From: Flagellimonas onchidii
GTDB taxonomy: Bacteria; Bacteroidota; Bacteroidia; Flavobacteriales; Flavobacteriaceae
Length of the DNA: 64,000 bases
NCBI RefSeq assembly: GCF_004804315.1
Contig: NZ_SRXX01000002.1
Location: 1-64,000, forward strand
Direction of reading: 5' to 3'
The notes under the pieces were generated by a model. It had not been told where the DNA came from. It ran no database searches and saw nothing but the letters and a program-made list of their open reading frames with translations. The position numbers and the translations under genes are program-made. Shown in pieces: positions 62,511 to 64,000 of this stretch. The stretch's first letter is position 1, and the number at the start of each line of letters is the position of its first letter.

Positions 62511-62540
62511 CAAAATATATGTATATGATATATACAAAAA
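62511..62540 (-). promoter_or_regulatory. prophage promoter P3 with shared operator core
   Basis: On the minus strand TTTTTG (-33) is followed by TATATATCA, then TATTTTG as a -7-like element, with 17 bases between. The core TTGTATATATCA is the same as in P1 and P2. It drives the long operon starting at 62476. Two copies of TTAGGTAAAT (62488 and 62547) flank it. Confidence 0.55.
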
Positions 62541-62602
62541 GATTATTTAGGTAAATGAATACAAAATATCGTTAAGTTACTGTATGTCTTGTGTATAGAA
62601 TT

Positions 62603-62629
62603 TGCTATAATATGGATTATAGTACAAAT
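62603..62629 (-). other. right attachment site (attR), dif-like
   Basis: The 23 bases 62607-62629 are identical to 46835-46857. Only the arm on the left side differs (CTATAA after TTTG here, TTACATAA at the left site), as expected if one arm came from the phage and the other from the host. XerCD is the likely recombinase. Confidence 0.72.
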
Positions 62630-62664
62630 GCCTTTGTATTGTTTTTAGCGGTTGGCATTCGATA

Positions 62665-62690
62665 GCTATAATTCCTCATTATGTAAAATA
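62665..62690 (+). other. additional dif-like site 1
   Basis: Arm GCTATAA, spacer TTCCTCA, arm TTATGTAAAATA. It has the same plan as the left attachment site read on the minus strand, but on the + strand and with one more spacer base. Confidence 0.5.
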
Positions 62691-62781
62691 TCCCTCGTGT
62701 TTGCGTCCTGTAGCGAATTCTCAACAGGGTCATGAAACTTATTTTCATCGGTGTGCTACGCACAGTTTGTTTTCATTTGTA

Positions 62782-62807
62782 TCTATAATCAGTCGCTATG
62801 TAAAATA
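62782..62807 (+). other. additional dif-like site 2
   Basis: Arm TCTATAA, spacer TCAGTCG, arm CTATGTAAAATA. It is the same length as site 1 (26 bases) and carries the same outer arms with a different spacer. Confidence 0.48.
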
Positions 62808-63260
62808 GCCGCTCGGTCAACAGCACATTGCTTTCATAAAAAGTAAATGCCCAAGCATTTATTTTTATACGCAATTCTCAGCCACTTGGCCAGCGCCATT
62901 AAAAGCTCAGCTTTTCGTCTTTATTGAAACCTTTGGTTTAATTGAGAATTTGGAAAAGAAAAATTTCAGAAACTGTTCGTCAGCTTGCCGCAAAAGCTTA
63001 AAATTTCTCTGCGAGCAAATTTCTAAGCACTTGCTAACATCCCTCTTCGGAATCAGCAATTTTTGTGAGTGCTTATAATATTATGTAAAATAGAAATGAT
63101 GTTTGGTGTGTTGTCTCTTTTCTTTTTTCTTGATAAAAAAGAAACAAAAAATCAAGAAGAAAATATGCTTCAACGCTCCCTTTGTGTCTTAATAGCTTCG
63201 CTATTTGGGCGTTTCACGCCCTAACACAAAGCCCAGAGCAATGGCTCTTTGTGCCAAGCC
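62808..63260. repeat. hairpin-rich non-coding block with a cloverleaf-like core
   Basis: Within the gene-free 62,630-63,326, short perfect stems with 1-4-base loops follow one another: TAAATGC and GCATTTA (62844), AAAAGCT and AGCTTTT (62901), AAACC and GGTTT (62927), TTCTTGAT and ATCAAGAA (63127). A larger unit has an outer stem TTTGTGT (63181) with ACACAAA (63224) that encloses AATAGC-TTC-GCTATT and GGGCGT-TTC-ACGCCC, a three-way junction. AGAGC and GCTCT (63235) follow. It is likely an extragenic repeat; copies elsewhere cannot be tested here. Confidence 0.55.
63071..63092 (+). other. additional dif-like site 3 (short spacer)
   Basis: Arm GCTTATAA, a 2-base spacer, arm TTATGTAAAATA. The outer 14 bases (63079-63092) are the exact reverse complement of the left attachment site at 46827-46840. 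The spacer is too short for normal strand exchange, so it may be a remnant. Confidence 0.45.
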
Positions 63261-63326
63261 ACAAATTCACGCCCCTTCCGGCTCGCATTTTCTTCTGCCC
63301 TCACTCTTCTACAGACCTAGTTTCTA

Positions 63327-64000
63327 TCATAGAAGTTTTTTTAATGATTTCATGGTATCAACCAGAATAGACGGAATATCACCATCTAATATATCCTTAT
63401 AGCTAATTGATTTCATACTCATAATGTCAACGACTATGCAAGCGGCAGGATTAATGATATAATTTTTGGAATAATAGGACGACAAGTATTTAAACAATGT
63501 TTCAGCATAAATCCCCAAATCACTTGGTTTAAATCCATCCTGCCAGACAACAAACCAAATTGCTCCAACACTTTGATTGCCTTTTGCACCAAAAGAGAAT
63601 ATGTGTTGAGGCAAAATTTGAATAGGCAGGCCATTCATTTCAAGTATTGATGGCGGTTTACGCACAAAATTTAGATTAGTTGAGGGCATCCATTTTGTGA
63701 AATCGAAATTGACATACTTCCTTAGTATATCAATATTTCTTTTGTACATGGTCTTTGTTCGAGATAGTTGATTTATACTATGGAGTTTTGATACTTCATC
63801 TATCTTATCTACAATTGCCGAACTATCATTTTCTTTAAAAGCTTGACTTATGGCACTAACACTTCTAACCCAATAATTTCCTCCATCTCCAGAAGTTGGT
63901 CTTTTTCCAACTTTAAGTTTATTGATCAACGTGGTTTTTCGAGGGGTAGATAATCTTCTAAACTCGACGAGTTTTTTTACGGGGACTTTTTCAATTGCCA
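63327..64000 (-). CDS. partial unknown protein running off the window edge
   Basis: The frame ends at 63327 and is open without a stop through the window edge at 64000, so its start lies outside. The visible C-terminal 223 residues include PTSGDGGNYWVRSVSAISQAF, WMPSTNLNFV and GAIWFVVWQDGFKPSDLGIY, ending in VDTMKSLKKLL. The folded part seems mixed alpha/beta. No family is recognised; it may be part of a defence or accessory locus beside the prophage. Confidence 0.55.
   Translation of the reverse strand, partial: AIEKVPVKKLVEFRRLSTPRKTTLINKLKVGKRPTSGDGGNYWVRSVSAISQAFKENDSSAIVDKIDEVSKLHSINQLSRTKTMYKRNIDILRKYVNFDFTKWMPSTNLNFVRKPPSILEMNGLPIQILPQHIFSFGAKGNQSVGAIWFVVWQDGFKPSDLGIYAETLFKYLSSYYSKNYIINPAACIVVDIMSMKSISYKDILDGDIPSILVDTMKSLKKLL

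Larger units (their letters stand above)
46835..62629. mobile_element. dif-integrated tailless prophage, FLiP-like, probably ssDNA
   Basis: This element of about 15.8 kb lies between perfect 23-bp dif-like repeats. It has no integrase, terminase, portal, tail or packaging ATPase. It encodes a gpII-type rolling-circle Rep, an SSB-like protein, a candidate double-jelly-roll capsid protein, many small membrane and basic proteins, and a lysis cassette (holin and M15 endolysin). Nearly all genes are on the minus strand, in tightly overlapping series. The gene set resembles Finnlakeviridae (FLiP) and corticovirus-like phages, but the element is larger. It carries surface-polysaccharide genes at its distal end. 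Host XerCD probably integrates it, as with CTXphi and other IMEX. Confidence 0.75.

Noticed and set aside
62477..62606. The paired TTAGGTAAAT repeats as a further recombination site
   Set aside because: They flank the P3 promoter, are only 10 bases long, and a similar string occurs in other AT-rich spacers, for example near 44,960 and 46,904.
46835..62629. Filamentous (inovirus) identity of the element
   Set aside because: gpII-type Rep and Xer integration fit an inovirus, but there is no Zot-type ATPase, no gpVIII-like major coat with a leader, and there are an M15 endolysin and holin, which filamentous phages do not need.
46835..62629. Microvirus (gokushovirus-like) identity
   Set aside because: Those have a capsid protein of about 500 residues and a genome of about 4-6.5 kb; no such protein is present.
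62808..63260. CRISPR array or integron attC array in the hairpin-rich block
   Set aside because: The repeats are not direct and equal, spacers are irregular, and no cas gene, integrase or attC core (GTTRRRY) is evident.

Overview
The window looks like chromosomal DNA of a marine Flavobacteriaceae member (Bacteroidota). The evidence is a short primary sigma factor of 288 residues, a menaquinone gene (menB), many SPII lipoproteins with Bacteroidota-type lipoboxes, several families common in that phylum (DUF1080, DUF2461, DUF72, DUF3127, VPS10/BNR proteins, pirins), AT-rich spacers and a general lack of Shine-Dalgarno sequences. No rRNA or tRNA gene and no CRISPR array was seen.

Bases 1-27,100 are ordinary core and accessory chromosome: two tandem alpha/beta hydrolases, the cysE-cysM cysteine pair, a phosphatidylserine decarboxylase, an M19 dipeptidase lipoprotein, an HPt-like protein that has lost its phospho-accepting His, the primary sigma factor with two tiny paralogous peptides beside it, a helicase and glycosyltransferase pair, an XRE regulator facing a frameshifted partner, a VWA/TonB-plug/TPR protein with a one-base frameshift, menB, a pirin, an amidase and M14 peptidase pair, and two convergent DUF1080 proteins.

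Bases 27,288-36,674 form one co-directional cluster for a molybdenum hydroxylase and its cofactor: iorA-iorB, moaD, moaA, mobA, a TSUP permease, moeA, xdhC, a MocA-like cytidylyltransferase and an exported amidohydrolase. Bases 36,676-46,802 return to mixed genes: GntR and ArsR regulators, SRPBCC proteins, a large secreted BNR-repeat protein, lipoproteins, and two decayed genes (DUF3052 and PIG-L).

The most interesting part is 46,835-62,629, a 15.8-kb prophage. It is bounded by a perfect 23-bp direct repeat that looks like a XerCD/dif site, and it has no integrase of its own. Almost all its genes lie on the minus strand. It has a rolling-circle replication protein like gpII of filamentous phages, an OB-fold SSB-like protein (DUF3127), a candidate double-jelly-roll major capsid protein, about eight small membrane or strongly basic proteins, an M15 endolysin with a holin, a collagen-like receptor-binding candidate, and two exported carbohydrate-active proteins (a pectate-lyase-like lipoprotein and a jelly-roll carbohydrate-binding protein). 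There is no terminase, portal, tail, Zot-type or A32-type ATPase. This set points to a tailless, membrane-containing, probably ssDNA phage of the FLiP (Finnlakeviridae) kind, much larger than FLiP and carrying host-surface or polysaccharide genes. Three minus-strand promoters share one operator-like core (TTGTATATATCA), and a gene-free hairpin region (47,731-48,517) is a candidate replication origin or packaging site.

To the right of the prophage (62,630-63,326) lies a non-coding region with three more dif-like sites and a cloverleaf-like array of hairpins. A partial unknown gene then runs off the window edge.
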